NCBI GenBank assembly: GCA_050184295.1
Contig: JBFXAM010000035.1
Location: 1 to 41,719 of the forward strand
Direction: 5' to 3'
DNA length: 41,719 nt
Source of the DNA: JBFXAM01 sp050184295
GTDB taxonomy: Bacteria > Planctomycetota > Phycisphaerae > UBA1845 > Fen-1342
Shown here: positions 1 to 8,680 of the stretch, in pieces
Position numbering within the stretch: position 1 is the first letter of the stretch
Layout of the letters: every line of letters begins with the position of its first letter
Notes under the pieces: model-generated
What the model was told of the DNA's origin: nothing
The model's input: only the letters and a program-made list of their open reading frames with translations
The model's database searches: none
Translations under genes and position numbers: made by a program

Positions 1-157
1 TCGTGAGGGCGGACTTGAGCGCGCGCGAACGCGCGACCAACCGGCGTGCGGTGACCCGCGGAGCTTCACCCCGCGACCCGCAGTGCTTCACGCCGCCCTG
101 CCGACGCGCACGGCCGTCGGCAGGGCACCCACGCTTTGATTCAACTGCATCAGACGG
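1..157. repeat. Intergenic repeat, copy A, with two hairpins
   Basis: This segment is repeated at 330-486 with about seven mismatches by eye. It holds two inverted repeats. One at 20-35 has 6-bp CG arms around a CGAA loop. The other at 95-126 is a perfect 12-bp stem with an 8-base loop. Short open frames cross it but do not look like genes. It resembles the small palindromic units scattered between genes in many bacteria (REP-like), but I do not recognise the family. The left edge is the window edge, so the unit may be longer. Confidence 0.8.
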
Positions 158-329
158 AGATCTGCCGGCGGAACATCCAGCAGTTTGGACAGCAGGTAGG
201 GCAGGTCGCGGCCGGTTGCGACCTGCCGTGCGCCTACGGACATTCAAATCGTCGGCCGGCGCCGAGTGCCCGGCCCGGTGCCCCGCGGATGGCCGGGTGC
301 CCGGCCGATGGCTGTTCGCATCGGCCGGG

Positions 330-486
330 TCGTGAGGGCGGTCTTGAGCGCGCGCGAACGCGCGAACAACCGGCGTGCGGTGACCCGCGGAGCTTCACCC
401 CGCGAACCGCAGTGCTTCACGCCGCCCTGCCGACGCGAACGGCCGTCGGCAGGGCACCCACGCTTTGATCCGAGTGCATCAGACGG
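330..486. repeat. Intergenic repeat, copy B, with two hairpins
   Basis: This is a direct repeat of 1-157, offset by 329 bases. The 12-bp stem recurs unchanged at 424-455, while its loop differs from copy A (CGAACGGC against CGCACGGC). Change in the loop with an intact stem suggests that the folded form, as RNA or single-stranded DNA, is what is kept. The similarity fades out shortly after 486. Confidence 0.8.
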
Positions 487-754
487 GGCCGTGCCGGCGG
501 ACTGCGCCGCCTGCGACGATTGTAACTCCATCGCTGGAACACACTTGCCGCGTATACTCTGGTGTGCTGCCGCCGCGGTCCGGCGTTTTGCCGCCGCGCC
601 GAAATTGCTTCCGGCCGCACTGTGCGCGTCGCGGTATCGACGGTACGGTATCCGACCGGCGGCGCGGGAAAAAGAGTGTGCAAGAACCGCACGCCGAAAC
701 CCGCGTCGAATGAGCAGCGTCCCGCCGGCCGCGCGCTTGCGCAGCACGCGAATG
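487..754. other. Intergenic stretch with no recognised gene
   Basis: No convincing gene is seen here. The open frames that cross this stretch are short, arginine- and alanine-rich and overlap each other on both strands, as expected by chance in GC-rich DNA. It separates the repeat pair from the tandem repeat upstream of the pilus cluster and may hold the promoter of that cluster, but I could not pick out a clear promoter. Confidence 0.5.
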
Positions 755-845
755 AGCCGCGCGTTAGAGCTGCGCGTTAGAGCCGCGGGTTAGAACCGCG
801 GGTTAGCGCCGCAGGTTAGCGCCGTGGGTCAGGGCGGCGGGTTTT
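755..845. repeat. 13-bp tandem repeat, about seven units
   Basis: Seven consecutive 13-base units follow one another without gaps, starting AGCCGCGCGTTAG at 755, then at 768, 781, 794, 807, 820 and a decayed unit at 833. The shared core is CCGCGGGTTAG. Units become less alike toward the pilus cluster. The array ends about 130 bases before the start codon at 975. It could be a slippage-prone tract or a set of protein-binding sites. The units have no spacers, so it is not a CRISPR array. Confidence 0.85.
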
Positions 846-974
846 GAGCCGCTGGTTCGCGGCGATGGTCGACGCCGCCGTCCGGCCGGGCGGCGGGCCC
901 GCCAGGCTTGGTGCGTTGCCGCTGGTGAGGAGCGGCCCCCCCCCGGCACTCGCTTTCCGCAGGAGATTCACGCC

Positions 975-3098
975 ATGGCGACGCGAAATTCCGTCTGGGG
1001 CATCGAGATCGGGCAGTGCGCGTTGAAGGCGGTGCGCCTGCGGCCGGGCGAGGACGGCAAGGTTGAGCTGGTCGCGTTCGACATCGTCGAACACGCCAAG
1101 ATTCTCTCGCAACCGGATGCGGAGCCGGACGAAGCGATCAAGGCGGCGCTAACCACGTTCGCGGGACGCAACGAATGGCAAGGCGACGCGTTCGTGATCG
1201 GCGTGCCGGGGCAGCAGACGTTCGCGCGGTTCACGAAGCTCCCGCCGGCGGATCCGAAGAAGATCCCCGATCTGGTGAAATACGAAGCGGGTCAGCAGAT
1301 TCCCTTCGACATGGACGACGTCGTGTGGGATTACCAGGTGTTCCAGGCGCCCGAGTCGCCGGACATCGAGGTGGGCATCTTCGCGATGCGGAAGGATCTG
1401 ATCCGCAAGTACATCGACGCGTACGCGGCGGTGGGCATCACCCCGACGGCGATCCAGTCGCTGCCCGCGGCGCTGTACAACTTCGCGCGGTTCGATCAGC
1501 CGAACGACGAAGGCGGCGCCACGGTGCTGATCGACGTGGGCGCGCAGAACACGGACCTGATCGTCGTCGAGAAAAACGGCGCGTGGACGCGCAACATCCC
1601 GCTGGGCGGCAACAGCTTCACCGAGGCGCTCATCAAGGCGTTCAAGCTCTCGTTCTCGAAAGCCGAGAACCTCAAGCGCACCGCCGCGTCGAGCAAATAC
1701 GCGCGGCAGATCTTTCAAGCGATGCGTCCGGTGTTTGCGGAGCTGGTGGCCGAGGTGCAGCGGTCGCTGGGCTTCTACAGCTCGACGCACCGCGATGTGG
1801 AGCTGACGCGCGTGCTGGCGCTGGGCAACGCGTTCCGCCTGCCCGGCCTTCAGAAGTACCTGGAAAACAACCTGACGCTCGGCGGCGGCGTGGGCAAGCT
1901 CGAATCCTTCAACCACGTCGTCCTCGCCCCGAACATCAATCGCGAGCAATTCAACGAGAACGTGCTGAGCCTGCCGGCGGCGTACGGACTCGCGGTGCAG
2001 GGGCTGGGCATGTCGGCGATCTCGGCGAGCCTGCTGCCGCTGGAGCTGGCGCGCGTCGCGGTGTGGAAGAAAAAGCGCGTGTACTTTGCGGCGGCGGCGG
2101 CGTGCTTCGGGCTGGCGGCGGTGCTGCCCTGGACGCGCAGCTTCATGGACCAGGCGGCGCTGGCGGCAGCGCCCGACGCGCGGCGCAAGGCGGACGACAT
2201 CGTCGCCGAGGCGCGGCGATTCGCGCAGCAGTTCCAGGAAGTGAGCCAGAACACCGGATCGCAGGAAGAGAGCATTCGCAAGCTCACCGAGCTGCAAAAG
2301 GACCGGCCGCTGGTGCCGCGGCTGCTGAGCCTGCCGCACGAGGCGCTGCCCGAGGTGGCGCCGAACTGGGACAAAGCGCAGACGCCGGAAGACATCAAGA
2401 AGCTGGTCACTTCCGATCCGGCGCGCTATGGTCGGACAAAGCGCAAGCAGATTTTCATCGAGCGCCTCTCGCTGGAGTTTTCGAAGAACATCGAGGGGCT
2501 GGTTCCCGCCGGCGTGGGGAGCGAGGTGCAGAGCCAGGCGGCGGCGTTCTCCGGCGGCGGCCCGATGGGGATGGTCGGCGGCGGCGCCCGCGCGGGCGGC
2601 GGGGCGCCGTTCGGCATGAACATCGCGCCGGCGCCGACTTCGGAAGAAGGCGAGGGAGCGCCGGGGTTTTATGTGCGCGTCGTCGGCCGGCTGCTGTACG
2701 GCGACGACCAGGCGTCGGCCGCGAGCTTCCTGCTCGGCGAGTATCTCAAGAACATCGTTGCGCTCGGGAATCGTGCGGGACTGGGGTTCTACGTCCTGCC
2801 CGAGGATCCGAAGAACGAACCCGGCAAGCAGAACCCGCGGCTGGTGCGCGTGGCGGAATACTACGAGCTGCGCACGCTGGGCGGCCCCAGCATCATGCCG
2901 ACCCGGCCGGGGCAGACGCCGGATGCGCCGGGCGCGGGCGTGGCGCCGGGGTTGGAGGACAAGTCGCTCGAGGATCCGATGACGGGCGAGTCGATGAAGA
3001 CCGACTGGCGTTTCGAGATCGGATTCAAGGTAAAGCTTGGCGACGCGCCGCCACCGGCCGAAGGCGGTGACGGCAGCGCGCCGCCCGGCGGCGGATGA
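975..3098 (+). CDS. pilM: PilM-type pilus assembly protein with a membrane/coiled-coil C-terminal extension
   Basis: The N-terminal 345 residues look like PilM, the actin-like cytoplasmic ATPase that organises the inner-membrane platform of type IV pili. Visible signs are WGIEIGQCALKAV near residue 8, the FDMDDVVWDYQVF stretch near 111, a phosphate-loop-like VLIDVGAQNTDL near 184 and LALGNAFRLPGL near 281. Ordinary PilM has about 350 residues; this protein has 707. The extra part has a probable membrane helix (about 369-386), a charged helical stretch and a Gly/Pro-rich linker followed by a folded-looking end. That layout recalls PilN fused to PilM, though the PilN resemblance is topological only. 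The start is supported by AGGAGA at 961-966, eight bases upstream. Two membrane-anchored genes follow on the same strand. Confidence 0.8.
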   Translation: MATRNSVWGIEIGQCALKAVRLRPGEDGKVELVAFDIVEHAKILSQPDAEPDEAIKAALTTFAGRNEWQGDAFVIGVPGQQTFARFTKLPPADPKKIPDLVKYEAGQQIPFDMDDVVWDYQVFQAPESPDIEVGIFAMRKDLIRKYIDAYAAVGITPTAIQSLPAALYNFARFDQPNDEGGATVLIDVGAQNTDLIVVEKNGAWTRNIPLGGNSFTEALIKAFKLSFSKAENLKRTAASSKYARQIFQAMRPVFAELVAEVQRSLGFYSSTHRDVELTRVLALGNAFRLPGLQKYLENNLTLGGGVGKLESFNHVVLAPNINREQFNENVLSLPAAYGLAVQGLGMSAISASLLPLELARVAVWKKKRVYFAAAAACFGLAAVLPWTRSFMDQAALAAAPDARRKADDIVAEARRFAQQFQEVSQNTGSQEESIRKLTELQKDRPLVPRLLSLPHEALPEVAPNWDKAQTPEDIKKLVTSDPARYGRTKRKQIFIERLSLEFSKNIEGLVPAGVGSEVQSQAAAFSGGGPMGMVGGGARAGGGAPFGMNIAPAPTSEEGEGAPGFYVRVVGRLLYGDDQASAASFLLGEYLKNIVALGNRAGLGFYVLPEDPKNEPGKQNPRLVRVAEYYELRTLGGPSIMPTRPGQTPDAPGAGVAPGLEDKSLEDPMTGESMKTDWRFEIGFKVKLGDAPPPAEGGDGSAPPGGG

Positions 3099-3177
3099 GC
3101 CGACGGCGGATGGCGAGCGACGTTGGACTTGGCGGCGCGTCGAGACGGTTGCGGATTGAACTTCGAAGGACTGAGCC

Positions 3178-4464
3178 ATGCAGTTTGTGAAAACTCACCT
3201 GATCTCGCTGGCCTGCGGCGTGCTGGCGTTGGCTTTCCTCGGCGTGGCCGCGGTGGGCATGATGCGCAGCCAGGTTCAGGAAGCGATGAACAAGCGCGTG
3301 CAGTCGGCGGGCGAAATCCAGTCGCTGGCGAGCAAGCCGCAGAACGAAGAGACGATCGCGGCGGAGAAGCGGCGCGGCGAGCTGTTTCAGCAGGAGTTCG
3401 AAAAGACGCTGGAAGAAGCCAACCGGATCAACCGCCGCCAGCCGCTGATGGGCGGCGTGTTCCCAAAGCCGGCGTCGGACGCGACGAAGTTCGAGTTCCG
3501 CGACGCCTATATCGCGGCGCTGCGGAAGCTCCCGCCGCGGCTGGTGGCCGGCGACCTGCCGAGTGCGGCCGAAGTCGCGGAAGAACAGCAGAACGTCGCG
3601 GACCTGTTGCAGCTTGAGGCGGAGTCGAAGGCCGCGGCGGGCGAGGGCGACGACAAGCCGGCGGCGGCGCCGGCCGCGCCGGCGCCGCTCGCGCCGCCGT
3701 CCGCGATCCTGTCGCCGGCCGGCATGGGCGTGCGCGGCGTGGGCGGCGGAGCGCGCAGCGGCGGCTATTCTCCGGGAATGATGACCGGCATTCCGACGTC
3801 GCTGGAGGGCGAGCCGAAGTACAACGCGACCTATCGAGCCTATGTGTCGAAGGCGCGGAGCATCCGCGTGTACGCGAACGAAGCGTCGTTTCACATCAGC
3901 CCGATCGTCGAGGGGCCGGCCGCGCCGGACGTCGAGTCGATGTGGGCGGCGCAGGTCAGCTACTGGGTGCAGCAGGACATCGTCGAGGCGATCGCGAAGC
4001 TGAACGCTGCGGCAGCCGAGAAGCTCGGCGACGCCGACGTCTATGTCGAGCACGTGCCGGTGAAGCGGATCGACCGGCTGCGCGTGCTCGGCTATGTGAC
4101 CAAGGAAGGCTTTCTGCCGTTCCCGGCCATGAACGACGCGGGACAATCGACCGAGGTTCGCCAGTCGTTCACGGGGCGCACGTCGGATGAGCAGTTCGAC
4201 GTGGTGCGGCTGACGCTGACGGTGGTGGTCGACCAGCGCGACCTGCTTAAGCTGATCGACCAGATCGGCAAGCAGAACTTCTATCACTGCACCCACGTGG
4301 ACTATTCGACCGTGGCGCCGGAGCCGGGTTACATGTACGGCACGGCGCCGGTCGTCCGGGCGACGTTGGACTTCGAAGGTTATCTGGCGCGCAAAGCGTA
4401 CACGGAGCTGATGCCGCCGGACGTGCTGGTGAAGCTCGGCGGCGCGCCGCCAGGCGGCGGATGA
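3178..4464 (+). CDS. Membrane-anchored protein of the pilus-like cluster
   Basis: This 428-residue protein has one N-terminal membrane helix at about residues 7-29, a coiled-coil-like segment and an Ala/Pro/Gly-rich linker at about 155-200. A mixed alpha/beta C-terminal half follows. This is the architecture of inner-membrane platform proteins of type IV pili and type II secretion (PilN/PilO/GspL/GspM type), and its place directly after pilM fits that. I recognise no sequence motif, so no symbol is given. GAAGGA at 3165-3170 lies seven bases before the ATG. The gap to pilM is 79 bases, so the two are probably co-transcribed. Confidence 0.75.
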   Translation: MQFVKTHLISLACGVLALAFLGVAAVGMMRSQVQEAMNKRVQSAGEIQSLASKPQNEETIAAEKRRGELFQQEFEKTLEEANRINRRQPLMGGVFPKPASDATKFEFRDAYIAALRKLPPRLVAGDLPSAAEVAEEQQNVADLLQLEAESKAAAGEGDDKPAAAPAAPAPLAPPSAILSPAGMGVRGVGGGARSGGYSPGMMTGIPTSLEGEPKYNATYRAYVSKARSIRVYANEASFHISPIVEGPAAPDVESMWAAQVSYWVQQDIVEAIAKLNAAAAEKLGDADVYVEHVPVKRIDRLRVLGYVTKEGFLPFPAMNDAGQSTEVRQSFTGRTSDEQFDVVRLTLTVVVDQRDLLKLIDQIGKQNFYHCTHVDYSTVAPEPGYMYGTAPVVRATLDFEGYLARKAYTELMPPDVLVKLGGAPPGGG

Positions 4465-4548
4465 GTGCGGAACCGGGGCGGCGCGTCGGCAGTCGAAGCG
4501 TGAGCGAAGCACCGGCTCGTGTGGAGCGGTGCGGTTCGGGAGAGCGTC

Positions 4549-6570
4549 ATGAGCAAGCGATCGAGTTTCAACTTCTTTGAGTTGTACGTGGACAAGATCG
4601 TCCTGGGCCTCGCGGGCGCTTTCGCGCTGGCGATGGTGTGGATGTATCTGCTGAACTCCCCGAACGCGCGCGAGTTCAACGGCCAGCGTGTGACGCCGGC
4701 GACGCTCGATGACGCGATTCTCCAGCAGGCGACCATGCTGCAAAGCCGGGTCCGCGGCGCGAAGGCGGCGCCGGTCGACGTTCCGAAGTACAGCGAGGTG
4801 CTCCGCCGGCAGTTCACGGACGGCGTCCTCGGCGCGCCGCCCGAGGGCGCCCCGCCGCTGCCGCCGACGCTGCGACGCGTGGCCATGTTCGGAACGAAAA
4901 TCGAGGTGCCGGGCCTCGCGGATCAGGAAGAAGCGGCGGGCAGCGTGGCGGTCATCACACCCGTGAAGCCCGATCGCCCGGTCGTGACGACCGGACGCAG
5001 CCTCGTGCATCGCAAGGCGGCGACGATCGGCGGCGAGCCGTCCACTGTGCTGGCGGCGGACGCCGATCCCAAGGACGCTGTCGAGACGCCCTGGGTGACG
5101 ATCGCGGCTTACTTCGACCGCAAGGTGCAGCAGGAAGCGATGAAGGCCGCCGGCTATTCGCTGGGCCGCAGCCGCGTGTACTTTGTCGGGGTCGACGTGC
5201 AGCGCCAGGAGCGGCTGTCGAGCGGGGAATGGAGCGAGTGGCGCGACGTACAGCCGGGCAAGGCGATGCCGCAGGTCGAAATTCCCAATCCCGAGTACGA
5301 CGAGGTCACCGGTGCGATCAAGAACAAAGACGCGATCGAGCAGGCGCTCAATCTTGTTTCGGCACACCAGAACCAGTTGATGCAGCCGTTCTTCTACTCG
5401 ATTACGTCCGGCGACGAGTGGGTGACGCCGCCGCTGGAGGGGCACGAGCCCGAGCCGATCGAGGATGAGCCCAAGCCGCGCGTGAAGCCAAAGAAGGAAG
5501 AACGCGAACCGCGTGCGGCGCCGGGGCGGACGCCGCCGCCGATCTTTGGCGGGCCGCGGAGCGGCGGGATTCTGTCGCCGGGTGGCGGCGGACCGCGCGG
5601 CGCGGGAGGTTTCACGCCCCCTCCGCCGAGCGCGAACCAGGGTCGGGCACAGGCCGCGAAACAGGCGGAAGACGATCTGAAGCAGGCGAAGTCGGCGCTG
5701 AAGGACGAGGACTTCGTCCGCGCCATGCAGTTGGCGCAGCAGATTCTGGCGAACCCCGACGCGCGCGAGAGCACCAAAAAGGGCGCCGAGGGCGTGCTCG
5801 ACGACGCGCAAAAGGCGATCGAAAAGCAGGCGGCCGCCGGCGGCGGCATGGTCGTGCCGGGCGGCGGACCGCGCGGTCTGGGGCCGCCGGGCATGGTCGT
5901 GCCGGGCGGCGGTCCGCGCGGCGCGGCGCCGATGCAGACGTCCCAGCCCGAGGCCACGACGCTGGTGACCCATCCGGAGACGGGGCAGCCGGCGGTGTGG
6001 TTCCACGACGACAGCGCGGAGGCGGGCAAGACGTATCGCTACCGCATGCGGTCGAAGATCTGGAACCGCTACGTCGGGCAGATGCGCATCGTGAAGAACC
6101 CCGAGTCGGCCAAGCGCACTGTCCTGCCAGGCGAGTGGAGCGCACCCAGCGATCCGATCGAGGTTCGTCCCAGCACGTACTTCTTCGTCCGCAGCACACG
6201 CGCCGACAAGCAGAACGCCACCGTCGAAGTCTGGAAGTGGCGCGACGGAAACTGGCTGAAGGAGAGCTTCGACGTCGCGGTCGGCGAGAGCATCGGCGGC
6301 GTGAAGAAGGTGCGTCTCGATGAGAGCGACGCGCGCAGCGAGCGCGTCGACGTTGACTTCTCGACCGGTGCGGTCGTGCTCGACCTGCGCTTCGACGAGG
6401 AAATCCCCATCCGTCGCGCCATGGGAAAGGAAGGCGAGTTCCGCTACGACGACCGTCAGACGGCGGTTCTGGTCTATCTCGATCCCGCCGACGGCCAGGT
6501 GAAACAGCGGGTCGAGTGGCTCGATCGCTACGACCCGGTGCGAAAGCAACTGGGCGGCGAGGGGAGCTGA
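4549..6570 (+). CDS. Large membrane-anchored protein of the pilus-like cluster
   Basis: The predicted product has 673 residues. The N-terminus carries a single membrane helix at about residues 18-38 after a short basic/aromatic lead, so most of the protein probably lies outside the cytoplasm. A long Pro/Gly-rich linker at about 310-375 and a second Gly/Pro-rich repeat near 430-465 (MVVPGGGPRG occurs twice) split it into three parts. The last part, about residues 475-620, looks folded and beta-rich. I chose ATG 4549 over an upstream ATG at 4519 because GGGAGAG lies just ahead of it. Third in the pilM cluster, it may be a PilO/PilP-like partner, but the sequence does not show this. Confidence 0.75.
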   Translation: MSKRSSFNFFELYVDKIVLGLAGAFALAMVWMYLLNSPNAREFNGQRVTPATLDDAILQQATMLQSRVRGAKAAPVDVPKYSEVLRRQFTDGVLGAPPEGAPPLPPTLRRVAMFGTKIEVPGLADQEEAAGSVAVITPVKPDRPVVTTGRSLVHRKAATIGGEPSTVLAADADPKDAVETPWVTIAAYFDRKVQQEAMKAAGYSLGRSRVYFVGVDVQRQERLSSGEWSEWRDVQPGKAMPQVEIPNPEYDEVTGAIKNKDAIEQALNLVSAHQNQLMQPFFYSITSGDEWVTPPLEGHEPEPIEDEPKPRVKPKKEEREPRAAPGRTPPPIFGGPRSGGILSPGGGGPRGAGGFTPPPPSANQGRAQAAKQAEDDLKQAKSALKDEDFVRAMQLAQQILANPDARESTKKGAEGVLDDAQKAIEKQAAAGGGMVVPGGGPRGLGPPGMVVPGGGPRGAAPMQTSQPEATTLVTHPETGQPAVWFHDDSAEAGKTYRYRMRSKIWNRYVGQMRIVKNPESAKRTVLPGEWSAPSDPIEVRPSTYFFVRSTRADKQNATVEVWKWRDGNWLKESFDVAVGESIGGVKKVRLDESDARSERVDVDFSTGAVVLDLRFDEEIPIRRAMGKEGEFRYDDRQTAVLVYLDPADGQVKQRVEWLDRYDPVRKQLGGEGS

Positions 6571-6644
6571 CGAGCGCCGGCGCGCGCCCCCTTTTGCAAC
6601 CGACGCGCGCCGCGTGAGAGGTCCGAGTCCAACCCGCGGCGGCC

Positions 6645-7068
6645 GAAGCCGGACCGCGTCGTTGAACAGCCGCGCTAGGCCGCGAAACCCGTCGGAGAGC
6701 GCTTCGAGTTCGACCGGCTTGGTCCGGCAGCAGGTGCGGAGCGCGTTGTCATACATCTCGACGTCGCGATTCGCGTCGGACGCGGTCAGCACCCGCACGC
6801 GGATGGTGCGCAGATCCGGGTCGGCCTTGATTTCGGCGAGCACCTCGCGGCCGTCCGCGCGCGGCACGTTCAGATCGAGCAGGACCAAGTGGGGGCGCGG
6901 CGCGGCGTGAGAGCCGCCGGTGCGACGAAGATGCGCCGGTGCCTCGACGCCGTCCGAAACGGCGCGCAACACGTGCGGAATCGCGCTCTCGCGCAGCGCT
7001 TCGCCGGTCAGCCGAACGTCGCCGGGCGAGTCTTCCACCAGGAGAATCTGAATCGCCGGTGCTCTCAC
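6645..7068 (-). pseudogene. Response-regulator receiver domain, stop codon lost, probably decaying
   Basis: A GTG start at 7068 opens a CheY-like receiver domain of the small single-domain (Rcp1-like) type. The key residues are present: Glu12-Asp13 in ILLVEDSPGD, phospho-acceptor Asp65 in LVLLDLNVP, Thr95 and Lys117 in TKP. The domain should end near residue 141, but the frame has no stop and runs on for over 1,200 codons antisense to the pilus genes, which cannot be protein. Several positions look degraded, for example a Cys-Cys-Arg before TKP and a Pro in the first helix region. I therefore call it a broken gene. A sequence error or an unusual functional C-terminus is possible. Confidence 0.6.
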
Positions 7069-7219
7069 ACCGGGTTCGCCCGATCCGTGCCAGCCCCCAC
7101 GGCGACAGGCGCGCCGCGCGGCGGACGCGCGCCGACCTGCGCGGTGTGTGGCGCTGCCGCACTCGCGTCGGTCTTCCAGCGTGCATGCCCGGCAGTGCGG
7201 CGCGCGCGTCTCAGAGTGA

Positions 7220-7293
7220 CGCGCCCGAGAGGATTCGAACCTCCGACCTGCGGTTTAGGAAACCGCTGCTCTATCCAGCTGAGCTACGGGCGC
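7220..7293 (-). tRNA. tRNA-Arg, anticodon CCT
   Basis: Read on the minus strand, this folds into a cloverleaf. A 7-bp acceptor stem pairs 7287-7293 with 7221-7227. The D arm contains AGCTCAGCTGGATAGAGC, the anticodon stem GCGGT/ACCGC encloses loop TTCCTAA, and the T arm contains GGTTCGAATCC. Bases 7259-7257 give anticodon CCT, which reads the arginine codon AGG. CCA is not encoded. The 5' end of the tRNA faces the integrase at 7436. Confidence 0.95.
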
Positions 7294-7346
7294 AACTATT
7301 TATTTTGCAAGCACTTGCGTCATTTTTCGTGACACGTCAAAAACGG

Positions 7347-7369
7347 TGACGACAACCTTGACGACAACC
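7347..7369. repeat. Direct repeat ahead of the integrase
   Basis: TGACGACAACC occurs at 7347-7357 and again at 7359-7369, one helical turn apart. The repeat sits in the 142-base gap between the tRNA and the integrase. That gap is more AT-rich than its surroundings and also holds GCAAG-CA-CTTGC near 7306. Paired short repeats beside an integrase could be arm-type sites for integrase or excisionase. This is inference. Confidence 0.4.
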
Positions 7370-7435
7370 GCAGAGGTACCTACGCTCGATTTGAACGCCG
7401 CCAAGCAGTTCGAATAACGAACGGAGGTCGCCATA

Positions 7436-8680
7436 GTGAAACGCTCTCGTCGCAAGCCTAAGAAGCCTCATCCGACCTTCCCACTGACTGCACATCCGAA
7501 CGGTCAGTGGTGCAAGAAGATCCTCGGAAAGCTCCACTTCTTCGGTGTCTGGGCCGACCCGGACACCGCCCATCAGAATTATCTCCGCATCGCGGAAGAT
7601 TTGCACGCGGGCCGTGATCCCTCGCCCGCCGCAACCGAGGAGTTGACGATTAAGGAAATGGGGAATCAGTTCCTGATGCACCAGATGCAGCGCGTCGAAA
7701 CCGGTCAAATTGGAACGCGCTGGTTCGAGGACTGCCGTCGAGTGGTCCGGCATTTCGCGCGATCGGTCGGCACGGCCCGGCCGGTAACGAGTCTGAATGC
7801 CGATGACTTCCTCCAGTACCGGCGCCTGATCGCAAAGCAAGGCATTGGCGGCCAGAAGGCGTTGGGAGTGCATGGGATCACGCACACGGTTGTCGCGATT
7901 CAGACTATGTTCAAATGGGCGGTCCAGGCGGGGATCATTGAGCAGCTGCCGCGATTCGGAGTCGCGTTTGCGAAGCCCTCCGCCGCTGATGTTCGTCGAA
8001 GCAGAGCCGAGCGCGAGCGGCGGGCCGGCAAGAGATTGTTCACGGCAGAGCAGATTCGGTCGCTGCTCGCAGCTGCGAGGCCGGAGTTGAAGGCCGCGAT
8101 CTTCCTCGGAATCAACGGCGGCTTCGGCAATACGGACTGTTCGGCGCTTCCTGTTGCCGCTGTCGATTTGAGAGGCGGAGTGATCGACTTTGAGCGCCCC
8201 AAAACAGCGGTACGACGCGTGGTTCCCCTGTGGCCCGAGACGATTGATGCGATTCAGATTGCTCTGGACGGCTTGATGCCGAAGGCGGCGACGCCGGAGG
8301 CGCGGGAGCTCGTGTTCCGGAGCGAGCGCGGCTTTCCGCTGGTACGGCAAATCGTTCGCCGCGAAGGCGACGAAATCAAGAAAGTGACGTATATCGACCG
8401 CCTCAGCGATTGGTTCGACGCGCTTCTGAAGGAATTGAAACTCAAGCGGATCGGCCTCGGCTTCTACTCGCTGCGGCACACGTTTCGGACGTGGGCGGAC
8501 GAGGCCGGTGATCAGCACGCGATTCACCGCATCATGGGACACAGCATCCCCGGGATGAGCGGCGTGTACATCGAAGAGATCAGCATTGAACGGCTACGGC
8601 GAGTTGTGAACGCTGTGCGGTCGCGCCTCTGGCCGCAGGTCGAGACTGCGGGCGAGCAGCTTCGAGTCGCTACTGGATAA
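7436..8680 (+). CDS. Tyrosine recombinase (integrase), variant first-Arg box
   Basis: A phage-type integrase of 414 residues that would cut and rejoin DNA at attachment sites. The N-terminal part (about 65-175) looks like the helical core-binding domain. In the catalytic domain I see Lys256 in RPKT, LRHTFR with His348 and Arg351, MGHS with His369 and the nucleophile candidate Tyr378 in MSGVYIEEI. The box that normally carries the first catalytic Arg reads GINGGFGNTDCSALP and has no Arg at the usual place. From memory, related planctomycete integrases share this, so it is probably a family trait and not damage. The GTG start is supported by GGAGG about ten bases upstream. The 3' end overlaps the convergent excisionase-like gene by 11 bases. 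Confidence 0.9.
   Translation: MKRSRRKPKKPHPTFPLTAHPNGQWCKKILGKLHFFGVWADPDTAHQNYLRIAEDLHAGRDPSPAATEELTIKEMGNQFLMHQMQRVETGQIGTRWFEDCRRVVRHFARSVGTARPVTSLNADDFLQYRRLIAKQGIGGQKALGVHGITHTVVAIQTMFKWAVQAGIIEQLPRFGVAFAKPSAADVRRSRAERERRAGKRLFTAEQIRSLLAAARPELKAAIFLGINGGFGNTDCSALPVAAVDLRGGVIDFERPKTAVRRVVPLWPETIDAIQIALDGLMPKAATPEARELVFRSERGFPLVRQIVRREGDEIKKVTYIDRLSDWFDALLKELKLKRIGLGFYSLRHTFRTWADEAGDQHAIHRIMGHSIPGMSGVYIEEISIERLRRVVNAVRSRLWPQVETAGEQLRVATG

Noticed and set aside
755..845. CRISPR array
   Set aside because: Units of 13 bp lie head to tail with no spacers and no cas genes are nearby.
1149..3179. A 676-codon minus-strand frame
   Set aside because: Antisense shadow of pilM, of Arg/His-rich composition.
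3025..7068. A 1347-codon minus-strand frame
   Set aside because: Only its first ~141 codons look like protein (receiver domain); the rest is Arg/His-rich antisense of the pilus genes.
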